From Ornithodoros turicata (taxonomy: Eukaryota > Arthropoda > Arachnida > Ixodida > Argasidae), in contig NC_088203.1 of NCBI RefSeq assembly GCF_037126465.1, forward strand, positions 81,778,668 to 81,842,667: DNA of 64,000 nucleotides, given 5' to 3'. The translations under genes and the position numbers were made by a program. Every line of letters starts with the position of its first letter. Position 1 is the first letter of the stretch. Below the pieces are notes generated by a model. It had not been told where the DNA came from and made no database searches. It saw only the letters and a program-made list of their open reading frames with translations. Of this stretch, positions 33,871 through 45,545 are shown piece by piece.

Positions 33871-35990
33871 TTGTATAGTTTTTTGTGCTGTTTGCTCTTT
33901 TGGTGCACCATTACAAAGACAGGTTGCTACTCATGCGCACCTGAAAAATAAAATACCACAAAAACCTCAAAAAATATCAAGTGTCTCATTGAGCATTTAT
34001 GGAAATTCACGTTCGTCGCCAGGATAGGGTTCGTTTTCTACCTGTTCCTTAGCGTAACGCCTAGCGGCCACTTCTTGCGATTCGTCAATGTGCTCCTTAA
34101 GAATTTCTTTCTCGTAATTTATTTCGAGAAAGTAAAGAAAAACACTTCCAGCTTGGGACGAAGGTCCCGTTCAGTTAGGTACTCGCTTAGGATGCCGTTC
34201 CGTGATCGCCGGATATGCTGCTTTAATCAACTGCAGCATTCATTCATTGTAAGAAGACTAATCAGAGATGAAAAGATGCAAGTTTCTGAACAAGCATGAT
34301 AACCGTTCTGAATAGATGCATATAGTACAATCTGGGTCACAATGTGTACGCAAACTTCGCTTCCAAAATACCGGCGATGTACGAGCTGCACTCATAAGAT
34401 GAAATTACATACATGACATATTGCTTAATGTGGCCATTGACGTTCCGTCTCCACTTCAGGAGATCGCAGCATCTATCCCTAACGATGAATGAACGCAAAA
34501 AGAACCAAAAACAAAAGGCTTCGAATACCGCTATTGCCAAGCTATTGCCACACCGCTATTGCCAAAACATGAGCTCTGCATTGCAGAAACTAAGGACCGT
34601 GAAGAGAGAGGACTCGAGTGTGCGAACAAGGCGCTAAGCCAGTGAGGCCAATTATCACCTCCCTGGGGTCAATGCGAGAGAGGAAGCGGTAATCCTACGG
34701 ATACGGGCCACGATGAAGAGGGGAGAGGGTGATTTAGGCTGCAATAGGCGAGTAGCGACTCTGCCATCAGCGAAGAATGCTGAGGGCTAAAGAAGGGAGA
34801 TGTCAGGTCATAGCTGCCCCACCGTTAGTAACAATGGTACACACACTATCTCAAAATAACATATAAGACTATAGGGATGAAAGAGATGGAATTGAAGAAG
34901 CGCGAGTTTGCTGCGCCTTTCTCCCGTAATCGTGTTGTACTATAGGTCGGGATAACTCAGCTCCTACAAGAGAACTCCACCCACAAATCTAAACGAAGTC
35001 TATGATTCGCTTAAACGGGCGCACGACGACTCCGTGTTAGAACTTAGTGCGCCTGCTTCAAACTGCGGCTTTTACGCTGCTCTTAGACTGCTTTTACACT
35101 GCGTTAACACTCATCGTTCTACGTATTTAGAGCACATCTATTTTGATTTGATTTTAAATAAATGTATATAGTATATACGTGTGTATTTTTATGTATTTTA
35201 AAGAAAACACGTGAAACATTCGCGTTAAAGTGAGACTTCGCAAGCAATCGAAAAAACAACAACAAAAATTAGGTGAGCATCATACTGAACACGAACCACC
35301 CCCTCGATACCGAATACAACATTCGCATTCATTTTGCCCCAGTAATTAATTATGATGACAATAGCAAACCGACACCGAAATGCGAAGAGCAGAAAACAGA
35401 GCTCCATACTACAGCGATTCGTCCGGAGGAGGGTTCCGTGACGTCACTCAGCATTGTCGTCTGCTTCCAAGCCTGCATTCTTTCTTCCTTGCCGGATGCC
35501 GGATGATGTGAGCAGTGTGTTGCTTTCAACGCCCTCTCGCTTCACAGAGGCGAAGCGCTCGCTTCGCAATAACTCGTTTGAGTAAAATCTGCGCCGTTTT
35601 GGACCGAGATATTTCGTACACATGTTCCTCTCATCCCAAAGATTACGCATATACCGCAACCTTTGCGGATATTTTGTTGCGGAGTCTCACTTTAACGAAA
35701 CAGGTGCCTGGCTAACAGCTTGCCTGGCATCCGGGGCGTATGCGTGGAATACATTATGCCCTGGCCATGACTGTGGCTACTATACTGTCTCGGTACACAG
35801 GCATAAAGTGAAGGAATGTCACTTCGTTCTTCTCTGCTTCGTGTAGAAAGAGCTTAACAGCCATGTCGCAATCGAGTGCAAAAATGTCATGAAAGCGTCA
35901 TGACGTCAGTAACGCTACCACTAACCCGCTAGTTTTATTACGCGCAATTTGACCTCCTGCACTAATAGGAGTGTTTTATGTGGTGATTGA
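33871..35990. other. Unannotated region
   Basis: No gene or element was recognised. TGACGTCA, a CREB-type site, occurs near 35901, but there is no nearby gene to give it meaning. Confidence 0.5.
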
Positions 35991-35995
35991 TTGAT

Positions 35996-36155
35996 TCCGT
36001 CTTAGCGCCGCGAAGCAACTCTGGCTATGGGTAGCGTAGAGACGTGGAGAGATGGAGAGAGGACAGCAAGAAGGAGTGGGGGATAAGGAGGTTAGTATGC
36101 CTCCTGGGCCGACTTCAGGGGGAACAGTGCCGACATTCGTCTGGAAAGTCGTTTT
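35996..36155 (-). mobile_element. tRNA-derived SINE, 3' half, truncated
   Basis: The plus strand reads CTTAGCGCCGCGAAGCAACT, GACGTGGAGAGATGGAG, GGTTAGTATGCCTCCTGGGC, CGACTTCAGGGGGAAC, GCCGACATTCGTCTGGAAAG. This is the reverse complement of the body of the full-length SINE at 49014-49298. The tRNA-like head is missing. Confidence 0.85.
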
Positions 36156-36736
36156 GCTTGGTGAAGCTCTGTTATTAAAGCATACTTTGCGAGATGAGTA
36201 ATAAAATATATTTCTTCAACGACCAGTGCGTGGCTCCTAAAGAGAAACCTGCGGAACCTGTGACCACTGCAGGACGTTTGTTTTTGTATGCAAGAAAGAT
36301 GGGGCGTAGCACAGCACGTCTCCACAGTCGACGGCAGATCGCCATGCTCACGAAGTGTGCCTTCCTCTTTTGTGACACGTGACAGTTAATGGCCGTATGA
36401 GTCACGCTGTGACGAAAGATATGAACATTGTAGTGCATGTGCACACACTGCTGCGTGACAGATACGCGTTCCATCTTTACGTCAGCTGTATTATGCCACA
36501 ATTTTAAACCGTTCCTGACCCTATTTCGTGAACTAGAAGATGCATATCACCGTCATCATACACACACACAAAAAAAAAGAGAGAGAGAAAAGAGTAAATT
36601 GGGGTGCAGTTTCAAGTCCAGGCCCTCTGGATTACAAATACTGCACGTCTGAGTCCTCTGATCCTTAAATTTACTGCCCAGCACTGCAAAATAATCTTTA
36701 AACTTCCGTGCATTTAATCCCAAATGGTACTAACGG
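36156..36736. other. Unannotated region
   Basis: There is only a CA/A/GA simple tract near 36560-36592 and no identifiable gene. Confidence 0.5.
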
Positions 36737-36834
36737 TTCCATGATAGGCAAGCCTGAGCGATGGGCAGGACACGTAAACAAACACAAACACGTTTACGTG
36801 TCCTGCCCATCGCTCAGGTTTGCCTATCATGGAA
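36737..36834. repeat. Hairpin with 43-bp nearly perfect stem and 12-nt loop
   Basis: Arms 36737-36779 and 36792-36834 pair completely apart from one position that is a G-T wobble. Each contains GATAGGCAAGCCTGAGCGAT (right arm with one base changed), then GGGCAGGACACGTAAAC. The loop is AAACACAAACAC. Stem and loop size are in the range of long pre-miRNA or siRNA-producing hairpins, but no expression can be inferred. Confidence 0.9.
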
Positions 36835-38628
36835 TTCATCCACCAGCTAGCCTGCATCTACGCCATTCTGTCAATGTACTAACGGTTGTGCATCTTCTCT
36901 TCAAGAGGACTAATATTACACTTCCGTTTTTTTTTTCTTATAGGCTAGGACTACCAGTAGTACGATTGGGACTATTAGTACGGCTACTATTGATAACGAA
37001 GTGTTGGAGACTACCGTGCTTAGCGCCACTTTGAGTTTCGGTCTATCCTTCATCATAAGCGGCGGCTAATACTATGAATCTATCCAAACCTATCAAGTAA
37101 ATCGGAAAGACCTTTCTCCGTCCCCTTCCAAAGAAGAGAAAACCCTACAAAACTGCGGGCGCGTTCTGCGAGCCCCTACAAGCTTCCTTGCACGCTAATA
37201 AACGCGGTAAGCTTCTCCACAAATGTCATCATCGTTATCTCGTCGTCTTTGCCCCTAACCCCATATCATCCCCACCTTTGGCTTTTTTTCCCTTTTATCC
37301 CGTTATCCCCAGACCGACGCCTGCCCTTCTCCCCCTCTCCCCTTCACTTAATCGCGACGCCTAGCGGGGAGCGTGATGGACCGTCCACTTCTCTTTCTTT
37401 TTTTCCAAACTGCAACAAACTACCCCGTGGAGGCGCGTGCGCGCGCGCGCGCGTGGAGCACCAGTTATTAAAAATGCGCTGGCGCGCGTGAATATTAAAG
37501 ACGCGTCGTGGCATTTCTCGCGCTTTTTGACTCACGTGAACCCGAAGGGTGACGGCGAATTAGCGAATTGGCGCTAAGCCTAACGACCTATGGCGCAGGC
37601 GTAGCGTGCAAGAAAGAAAAAGAAAAAAAAAGAAAAATAAATACAGAGAGAGGGGAAGGGGCAAGTGCCATTTTTCTTCGTTATCCTCTTAATTAAGCCC
37701 CGCAGGAAAGTGCCAGTTTCCTTGCCCTTTTCCTGCTGTCGTTTTATAAGGTGTGACGAATGCATATCAAAAGGAATACTCGGAACCATTGTGGGTGCAT
37801 ACGGCCCCATGACGCAACAATAAAGAAGCGTGCTTAGATGGTGTTATTGGCCCCTTTCACTCTTTCTTTCTTTTTCATTTCAAGCTGTTCGCGCTGACAA
37901 CTAAGCTCTGTAGTGCTTTCATATCTCTGGGAAGCACTCAAGTGAGAGAATTGCAAACACACACACACACACACAAAGAAGAAGAGGAAGTGTCTGTGCC
38001 CTCAGTATTCAATAGAAATTGCGTATGAGGCCGCCGCGTATCGAATAAGAAACTTCGAAACCCGCGGTATCGGCGCATGTCAGTGGACCTCACCGAGGAT
38101 AAGAACATTAACATGTAATTAATGTCCTTTCCGTCTCACTTTTAACGACTGTAAGTAAAGCTATCGATCAGATGCAGTAAAAGTCTGCACAGCAGCGACA
38201 ATGAAGCACATTCGTATCTGGTGTGGGTGAGCGATTGAGCGATTGATTGACATTCAAAATAACATGTCCCATCCAACGTACGGACCTCTAGAGTGCCAAC
38301 AGATTTGAAGGCTTTTACGTATGCAACGTGTAAGATTTCGTGTAAGCTTACGTTTAATGAGATGCAGGATACCCAAGTAATGCGCACCAGGGCCTTTAGG
38401 GCAATTACATGAAATGGAATGACATTGGCTTGAGCAACAAAGAAAAGAAAAGGTAAGGTTTAGCTGCGTATACTGGCGCCCTCATCAGGCAGAAAGAAAA
38501 AGGAAACTACCCGCGGGGGGGTGTTTATGTATAGTATCGGAAAGCCTTTGTAACATTCGTGGGAGGCCCCTTTTGGCGGTTACTGGCATTATTACCTGCA
38601 TAGATATACCGTGATTGTAGAAAAATTC
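36835..38628. other. Unannotated region with simple repeats
   Basis: A GCGCGCGC tract lies near 37438-37452 and a CA tract near 37958-37975. A/AAAG-rich DNA occurs near 37612-37640. No gene was recognised. Confidence 0.5.
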
Positions 38629-38632
38629 TTAA

Positions 38633-38958
38633 GCTACGTCCCCACTGCCGGTCATGCGGTCCCTGAGCGGGAAGCTGCCAAAGAAGAACGGCGAGAGTGT
38701 CCACACCGAGGTTTGCCGTACTCTCGAGATAAACCGACGACGGCGGAAGGAAGCGAGACTTCACCGCGCGCTATACGAAGCAACCGTTTGTTTTCATGCG
38801 CCAAGCACCCTCGTCTTTTTCTTCGCTTTGATTGGTTGGTCGCTGCCGCCCGCCGTCGTCAGTCTCGCAAGGAGCGACTGCGCCAGAGAACGGGCTCCGG
38901 CATCCTCCAAGTGACTTATCTGCCGTTACGGGCTCCCGCCCGGCAGTGGGAACGCGCC
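38633..38958. mobile_element. piggyBac-like MITE with TTAA target sites
   Basis: The 326-bp element is flanked by TTAA on both sides (38629-38632 and 38959-38962). The ends are inverted: GCTACGTCCCCACTGCCGG on the left and CCGGCAGTGGGAACGCGCC read inward from the right. TTAA duplication is the hallmark of piggyBac transposition. It is too short to encode a transposase, and the open frames through it have no family motifs. Confidence 0.78.
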
Positions 38959-39367
38959 TTAACTCCCCATAGACCTGTTTCTGCAGGCCAGGTGGCACGA
39001 GTGAGCAGCGACGTCAGCGCCCCAAAATATACAACGCACAGTAATTTAGCAGACGACGTGGCACTTTCAAATACATGGTCTAGAGTTGTTCGCACTTGGC
39101 AAGATGCACCACTTTGTCTGTGCATTTCCTACAGGTTTTGTAGCTCTCCTTGAGGCGTACCGCTTGAACCACAGCGCAGGACCCACTGATGAAACTCCCT
39201 ACTGTTTGGATCCGTGGCCGCTTGGGCCCGAAATGGCGCTCTGCAAACTATGCTGCAACAGCCCTGTATGTCTTCACGTGCCAATGTTTCGGCACCCTGG
39301 AAGTCGAAGGAGCGACCTGTTTTCACAATGTGTTCCACGAGTTCGGTGCGCTGATTTTTGGGTGGTG

Positions 39368-40020
39368 TAATACCCCAGTCAGACGGGCTAATTTAGTGTC
39401 ACTTTCAGCGAGTGACACTTGCACTTAGTGTCATTCCTATGTTGTCACACGACATGTTTTACTGACACTCGGCATAAAGTGCACTAACGATTTAATGAGT
39501 TCCCCAAACTCACTTCACCTGTCTTCGGCGGACAACGTGTGTAGCCTCGATGGCAGCTTTGTGGCACAGGTAAAAATACTGAGAAAATGCAAGGGTCCCG
39601 ACACCACAATATTTTTAAACGAGTATACTTTGAACAGTGTGTTTATTTCATTTAAGTACAGTGTGAGATGGTGCCAAAAAACATGGCATTACTCTCGTTA
39701 ACAGCCTGTGACAACTTCGCGGTCTCAGCAATCCAGCAGTGGCCATTTTTGTTGTGGCACATGTTTGAGGCCAATTTGTTTAATGTGGGAAGAAAATTAA
39801 CAGGAAATGTTTCTAAATCAAAGAAAACATTCTGAGGAAGGTACTATGGCGCACGCCTGGAAATTTTGCCGCCGTTTATTCTTATCTATCATAACTGCCG
39901 TCACTACATAAGTGACACACATTTAAGCCGTGTAGCAAACACGTAGTGAAAGTGACCTTCGCTGGTTGGAGTGCACTACATGAAAATGGCACTAAATCAT
40001 CCCGTGTGACAGGGGTATTA
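39368..40020. mobile_element. 653-bp MITE with long imperfect inverted ends
   Basis: The left end TAATACCCCAGTCAGACGGG and then ATTTAGTGTCACTTTCA match the reverse complement of the right end (TAATACCCCTGTCACACGGG, ATTTAGTGCCATTTTCA). A TA duplication with ATACCCC ends is the simplest reading; the superfamily is not certain. The interior repeats GTGACAC and GTGTCAC words. No coding capacity. Confidence 0.72.
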
Positions 40021-40774
40021 GCTTACGTATTCACCGTGTAAGCTGCCATTTGCGAAGTTGTCAGGTCTTAGGGTTCATAAATGGATATTACTTTTATATT
40101 TGCGTTGCGCCCCGTTGACGAAGCACCTACATACATTAAAGCTTCGTCCAGCCACATAGCAGGCAGAACAGATTGTTGGGGCAGTGTCTTTGCGATTACC
40201 GTTCGTTACATGCAGTACTAGACGGTTTTTCGTCCACTATTGAATCCCGGTGAGACATGACAAGTCGACACTGACTTTACGTGCATTTAGGTTAGAAATA
40301 AGACTTCAGTATTTTTTTTCAGTAATTTCAGTAAATTGGCCCTCGACATACCACAAAGAAGAAATAATTCTCAGGGATCAGCAACTATAGCTCAGTCATG
40401 TCTACAACGCTACAGATTCCACATGGTTTATTTAATATACAAATAACAATTCATTACAAGGTTTGAGAAACGCGGATGGAAAGCTTGGTCGTAATTTTGA
40501 TCTACATGTCCAACTCCATAATCACGTTCATCCCTGTTCATCGTTTCTCATTTGTTTGTACTTTCTGTGTGTAAGCGTACTCGGGTTCGACTTCGTCGAA
40601 ACTTATATCCCCATTGTTTTCTCTATCACATCACCATCACCATCTCTGTGCTTGCAACGTCTGCTGTTCAATGACTGAGCAACATGAGTATAAATTAACT
40701 GGCAAGTTGAGTGCCACTGCAGATTATACTGTGAACGTAGCATTAACTGGCTTGTGGGTGGGTCAGCAAATTGA

Positions 40775-40986
40775 ATTGAATTGAATTTGAAAGAAATAAT
40801 ATAATTGAAATTTCAACTTCAATAGTGTGAGCTCCGCATCACTTGCACGAATTGCAATGGTGAACGATGTAACGATGGCGATTGAATTGAATTTGAAAGA
40901 AATAATAAAATGGAGATTTCAACTTCAATAGTGTGAGCACCGCATCACTTGCACCAATTGCAATGGTGAACGATGTAACGATGACG
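40775..40986 (+). repeat. Tandem duplication, two copies of 106 bp
   Basis: ATTGAATTGAATTTGAAAG begins at 40775 and again at 40881. Both copies continue through TTCAACTTCAATAGTGTGAG, CACCAATTGCAATGG and GAACGATGTAACGATG with only a few differences, so the duplication is fairly recent. A GATGGTGG-rich tract follows to about 41025. Flanking 40021-40774 shows nothing identifiable. Confidence 0.9.
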
Positions 40987-42475
40987 ATTATGGTGGTGAT
41001 GGCCGTGATGGTAATGGTGGTGTCGTTGATGTCCAACCTAGTCAGTTCTTTGGTACCCACGAGATCGGACGATGAAGTAATGAGACATATTTTTTATTTG
41101 TTATGGCAACTTTGAGAGAAGCGATATCTTCATTAAATTGAAGTGAAGGTTATTCAGAACACGGCCTGCTTGCTAAGTCCTTAAAAATGAATAAAAAGTG
41201 AAAGTAACTAGGGGCTGCTATTACAGCCCTTGTTTTATCTTGCTCCTCCTCCTACAGGCACTCCAACCTGTCCTATTTTGAATGCAATCACCATGTAGTT
41301 AATATGAAACAATGGAACATGCATAATTAAATACAGAATTGAATATACAAGTTCTTATTTTCTCTTTCGAACAAACCTCACTGCTTCATTGTCGGACCAC
41401 GTAACATTGCACAGATAAAAGAATACATAACAACGACCAGACAAAAAATCTGTCAACTCATCTAAGGCCTTTCCTCGTACCCCAAGACTTCTTCCACACT
41501 ATCTGAATTCTCTGGCTCATGCGCAGTGTCTCGCTTACTACAGCAACCAATCAGGACAGCCCCACCTGTCGCTGTCGCTTAGTCCTAAAAATGAGCAAAA
41601 TGAGAAAAGAGCAGCCAAAGGAAAACATAGCGCGACAAGAAAAGATCAACGCGAAAGAAATAACGACTGCGCGGGTGGCATCGCTTAATAAATCCATACT
41701 ATTCAAATTTGGAAGAACCCCCACCCGTCTGTGTTACAACACTTCCCTCCGTTTTCCGCCTGCCTTTTCTTCGCTCGAAATTTCTGTTTTTTGCTATACA
41801 TTCACTTCGCACGGTGCAGTTTTGAGCTTCCGTAGGAGGGATCGTACAAAAAAAATAATAATAATAGAAGGAAAATATGTAAGGGAACGTAAGGTAACAC
41901 GAAGGCTGCTTCGAAAGTGACTCTCCCTTATGAGGTGTTCACGTTTCCGAGAGACACTCGCATCGAATTGACATGACCGTTTGCACGAAAATTGGTGTTG
42001 TGTAAGATTCCATGTTATGCGATCGCCACCTAATTCCTTCCGTTTGTGTGATATCGAGTATACCGATGTAGGCGGACTGTCATGGTCTCACCTACTTTGG
42101 GAAGTGGCACAGCTGTCATCCTACAGTTTATGCATGCTGTACCGGGCAGGGCGTCATATATCCTCGTCTAATAACGCACATTTTTAGGACATTTGCACGT
42201 TCCCAGGTATGATTTTTTTTGCTTACTCCAGCTAACATTTTCTTGAGGTGCCATACTGTAGTCGTCAGTAACAAATCCGAGACAATCCGAGTCATCTCAC
42301 GTAATCCATCTCATCATCCTTTCAGCGTTTGTTAGTCATCTTCTTTTTGTCATCTTTGTCTTTAATCTATCTCATCTTTCTTTCACCGTTTGTTAGTTTA
42401 TCCTTTATTTCCTAATTATTTTCTTTTCTTTTTTATTTATCTTATTCTTCTTTAATTTATTTTCTTTCTTTGCGG
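40987..42475. other. Unannotated region
   Basis: No gene was recognised. The longest open frame (41519-41920) has no known motif and ordinary composition. The end of the block is T-rich. Confidence 0.5.
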
Positions 42476-42600
42476 AATAGCAAGCCGACGTCCCGTTTGG
42501 CTGACCTTTCCCCCGTTTTTTTTCCCTTTCGTCTAATAAATATATCCCCCCCCGAGACAAAGAACATTCTAATAATAATAATAATAATAATTCGGAGTAG
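42476..42600 (+). repeat. Dispersed repeat (AGCAAGCCGAC type) with poly-C and ATA tract
   Basis: AATAGCAAGCCGAC, GGCTGACCTTTC, AATAAATATATCCCCCCCCC parallels 62308-62375 (AGTAGCAAGCCGAC, GGCTGACATCTCC, AATAAACATATACCCCCC). The same order in two places marks a dispersed family, probably the 3' part of a retroelement common in ticks. An AAT microsatellite follows at 42571-42592. Confidence 0.6.
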
Positions 42601-42881
42601 ATTGGGAGTAGATTTGGAGCACATTCCAAGGCTAATGGTGTCCATATCTGTTGCTCGCAAAGATCCGGCGCGTAGATGTGATACATTGTGATGGGATACA
42701 TTGATGGGATACACTGATGCGATAAATTCCTAACTGAGAAGCACGAAGGGAGACACAAGGGTTAAGAAGAACGACGATACAACAGCACTCACTTACAACA
42801 CTGTTTAATTACAGACAAGAGAACTAGAATACGAGTACACACATAAGTAGATCTGCACTGCTCATCAGCCCCATTTCATCA

Positions 42882-43122
42882 CTGTCTGTCTGTCTGTCTG
42901 TCTGTACGTACGTACGTACGTACGTACGTACGTATGTATGTATGTATGTATGTATGTATGTATGTATGTATGCATGTATGCATGTATGTATGTATGTATG
43001 TATGTATGTATGTATGTATGTATGTATGTATGTATGTATGTATGTATGTATGTATGTATGTATGTATGTATGTATGTATGTATGTATGTATGTATGTATG
43101 TATGTATGTATGTATGTATGTA
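42882..43122 (+). repeat. Compound microsatellite: TCTG, then TACG, then TATG tetranucleotides
   Basis: About five CTGT units grade into seven TACG units and then about 47 TATG units with two TGCATG interruptions near 42970-42980. The three motifs differ by single steps, which suggests stepwise mutation followed by expansion. It is open in several frames (Met-Tyr-Val-Cys on one strand, Ile-His-Thr-Tyr on the other) but is not coding. The mariner starts at its right edge. Confidence 0.97.
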
Positions 43123-44150
43123 CGAGGGGTGTTCAAGTCAAACCGGGACCTTCTGTCTCCTGCGTGTACAAATGGGTCGCGGTTCGAGACGGCCGTACAT
43201 CAGGGCTGGGTGATCCCGGCCGGGGCGGCTCAGAGCCCAGTGTCAGAGTTCCTGAGAACATCCAACTTGTGGAGCGCCTGATCCTCAAGGACCGACGGAT
43301 AACATGTCTCGAACTGACTCGAAAGACGGACCTTTCTGTGGAAACGTTGAACATCTCCAGTTTCGGAAAGTTAGTGCCCGTTGGGTCCAGAGGCAGCCCT
43401 TTGTGTTTGACCGGCAGAGAAGACTGGAAATCTCCCAAGAGCTAAGGTACCGTTTCGACACTGAAGGACAGCCGTTCTTTGATGGGATCATCACGTGCGA
43501 TGAAACGGGGGTGCACCATTTCACTCCTGAGTCTAAACGCGCATCAAAACAGTGGAAGCATCCGGGCTCGCCAGCTCCCAATAAGTTCCGAAGCACCCCA
43601 TCTGTAGGTAAGGTCATGGCCACGGTTTTCTGGGACAAGGCTGGCGTTGTTCATGTTGATTTTCGGCCCAGTGGTACAACCATCAAAAGTGCATATTACT
43701 GCCAGGTTCTCAGGGATGTGCACAAGGCGCTGAAGCAAAAGCGGCTGGGCCTCATCACCAAAGGAGTCCTCCTCCTACAGGACAATGCACGCCCGCATAC
43801 CGCGCATCTCACGACACGCACCTTACAGGAATTTGGCTGGGAGTTGCTGCCACATCTCCCTTACAGTCCAGACCTCGCTCCCAGCGATTTCCATCTCTTC
43901 GGGCCACTGAGGGCGTTCCTTGGGGGCCGCCACTTCAGCTGCGACGACGAGGTCAAGAATGCGGTCCGATCATGGCTGCTACGCGCCGGTAAGGATTTCT
44001 ACGCTGTTGGCATCCAAGCCCTCGTGAATCGCTGGGACAAGTGCATTAGTGCAGCTGGAGATTATGAAAAATAAAACTAATTTCTCGCATGCAAGTTCAT
44101 TTTACTTTTGCGAAAAATGAAAAGTCCCGGTTTGACTTGAATACCCCTCG
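43123..44150 (+). mobile_element. mariner transposon, internally deleted
   Basis: Terminal inverted repeats CGAGGGGTGTTCAAGTCAAA and, from the right, CGAGGGGTATTCAAGTCAAA differ at one base; both then read CCGGGAC. TA lies on each side (43121-43122, 44151-44152). The element is 1,028 bp against about 1.3 kb for full-length mariners. The missing DNA is at the 5' side: transposase similarity begins about 40 bp after the repeat. It inserted into the TATG microsatellite. Confidence 0.95.
43164..44074 (+). pseudogene. mariner transposase, N-terminally truncated and frameshifted
   Basis: Mariner transposase cuts and pastes the element at TA. The first part lies in one frame (YKWVAVRDGRTS, ILKDRRITCLELTRKTDLSV), then a frame change near 43360 leads to KVSARWVQRQ. 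The catalytic triad follows intact: Asp66 in TCDETGVHHF (counted from 43304), Asp160 in LLQDNARPHTA and Asp195 in LAPSDFHLF, which is the DD34D spacing of mariner. The first helix-turn-helix and initiation codon are deleted. A usual protein is about 345 residues; here some 300 remain. It cannot be active alone. Confidence 0.92.
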
Positions 44151-44821
44151 TATATGTGTGTGTGTGAGATATCTATGCTGCTCTTATACGTTTTCTTATA
44201 GAAATACAACGTATGCAACGTATAAAAAATTGTTTCTCGACGTAAAGCCACGAATTATTATATCAACGTATAAAAATGACCATCCTGTACTTGACTGATT
44301 GATTAATTTGTTAAAGGAAAAAATATAGATGTTAGCCACAAGCCACTCAGGACTGGCTACTTCAGGGCACATCCAGGTCACACCCTGTATTTGGTGTCTT
44401 TCTGAACTGCATGTAGCATGCATCGTTCTGTTACGCCTTTTCTCTGTGCACACTCCCATTTTTTTCTTTCTCACTAGGAGGACCATATCCAAACACAGTT
44501 CAACACGTGACCACCTCTGCTGAAACCGATAAAACATACTAAACGTCAGGCATAATTGCGACCTGCGAATTTCTTTTCTTTTTTCTTTTGGGCGCAGTTC
44601 AAGTTATTTCAATGGGCCATTACTTCATATACATTTATTTGCTAATTTCTTTGTTCAGAAGGCACAAGTAAAGTTGTACCAATGCAAAACGGAACCTCGC
44701 CGCATATCGTGCTACATCGTATTCTTGCTTCTCCGTATCGTGCTCTACTGCGTCGAGAAATTATTCCGTAAGATATCGTTCTCGCTCCACATTCATTCAA
44801 CAAATATGTGGCGTACACCCA
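44151..44821. other. Unannotated region
   Basis: There is a short TG tract after the mariner and nothing else I can identify. Confidence 0.5.
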
Positions 44822-45545
44822 GTGTGGTACCCGCTCCCAAAAATAAGTAACGAAATACCGCTACCCGCTACTCCACAGATAAGTAGCGCAATACTAGTGT
44901 CCCTACAAATTTGAAAAAGTAACGCGGTGCCGCTACCGATACCAAATAACACACTCAAAGAAAAAAAGGAGTACTTTTACTCCTTTTGGGGAGTAATTGC
45001 ATTGCCACAAAAAATAGTCCCTTTCGGGAGTAAATGCACGGGAGTAAATGAATGTCACAGACTGAAGACCGCATTTCACGCGCTGTTGTAAGAGTCCCAG
45101 GTACATAATTGGTGCGCATGCATGAAGATACTTTGAAGCAAACCGTCAAACCGTGATATATCGAGTGATATAAAATCTTGCGCCATACTAGGGCACAATT
45201 TGCGAAGAAAGATGAGCTAACTACTTCTTACTCTGTGTGGCTGGAAAATTGCTACGTTGTGTGAGCTATACAGCCTTATGTCGTTCAAATTGACCAAGGG
45301 CACATATTTACGTAGATTTTTGCATTCAGGAGACCATTCGCGAAGTTTCGTGACAATTTGCAGTCCTGGGGAGTAAACGTCGGGACTAAATGTTGAGTTA
45401 GGGGACTAAAATGGGGAGCAATTGCAGACTAGGGGAGTAGAAGCTGCAATTACTCCCCGTTTTACTCCTTTTTTTCTTAGAGTGCAGTAACGTAAATACT
45501 ATGCCGCTACTTATCCGCTACCGTACCCTTCTCTATGCAACACCT
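44822..45545. repeat. Old GTAGCG/TACCGCTAC-rich repeat split by a MITE
   Basis: Degenerate words AAGTAACGAAATACCGCTAC, GATAAGTAGCGCAATAC and AAGTAACGCGGTGCCGCTACC (44822-44950) resume after the nested MITE as GTAACGTAAATACTATGCCGC, TACTTATCCGCTACC (45487-45530). A related patch lies at 47113-47270. This is a degenerate repeat of unknown class whose interior keeps repeating a short motif. Confidence 0.55.
44952..45484. mobile_element. 533-bp MITE, CACTC...GAGTG ends
   Basis: The left end CACTCAAAGAAAAAAAGGAG and the right end, read inward, CACTCTAAGAAAAAAAGGAG form inverted repeats that extend into GGGGAGTAATTGCA on both sides. CA flanks each side, so a 2-bp duplication is possible but unproven. 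The interior repeats GGGAGTAAATG words. It has no transposase. It sits inside the GTAGCG-type repeat and so is younger than that repeat. Confidence 0.82.

Noticed and set aside
38611..39153. 180-residue open frame
   Set aside because: It runs across the piggyBac-like MITE and both its borders, in GC-rich DNA with overlapping frames on the other strand, and has no motif.
41519..41920. 133-residue plus-strand open frame
   Set aside because: No recognisable domain, and A-rich ends explain the basic composition.
42879..43136. Long open frames of Met-Tyr-Val-Cys or Ile-His-Thr-Tyr repeats
   Set aside because: They are translations of the TATG microsatellite, open in several frames on both strands, with no codon signal.
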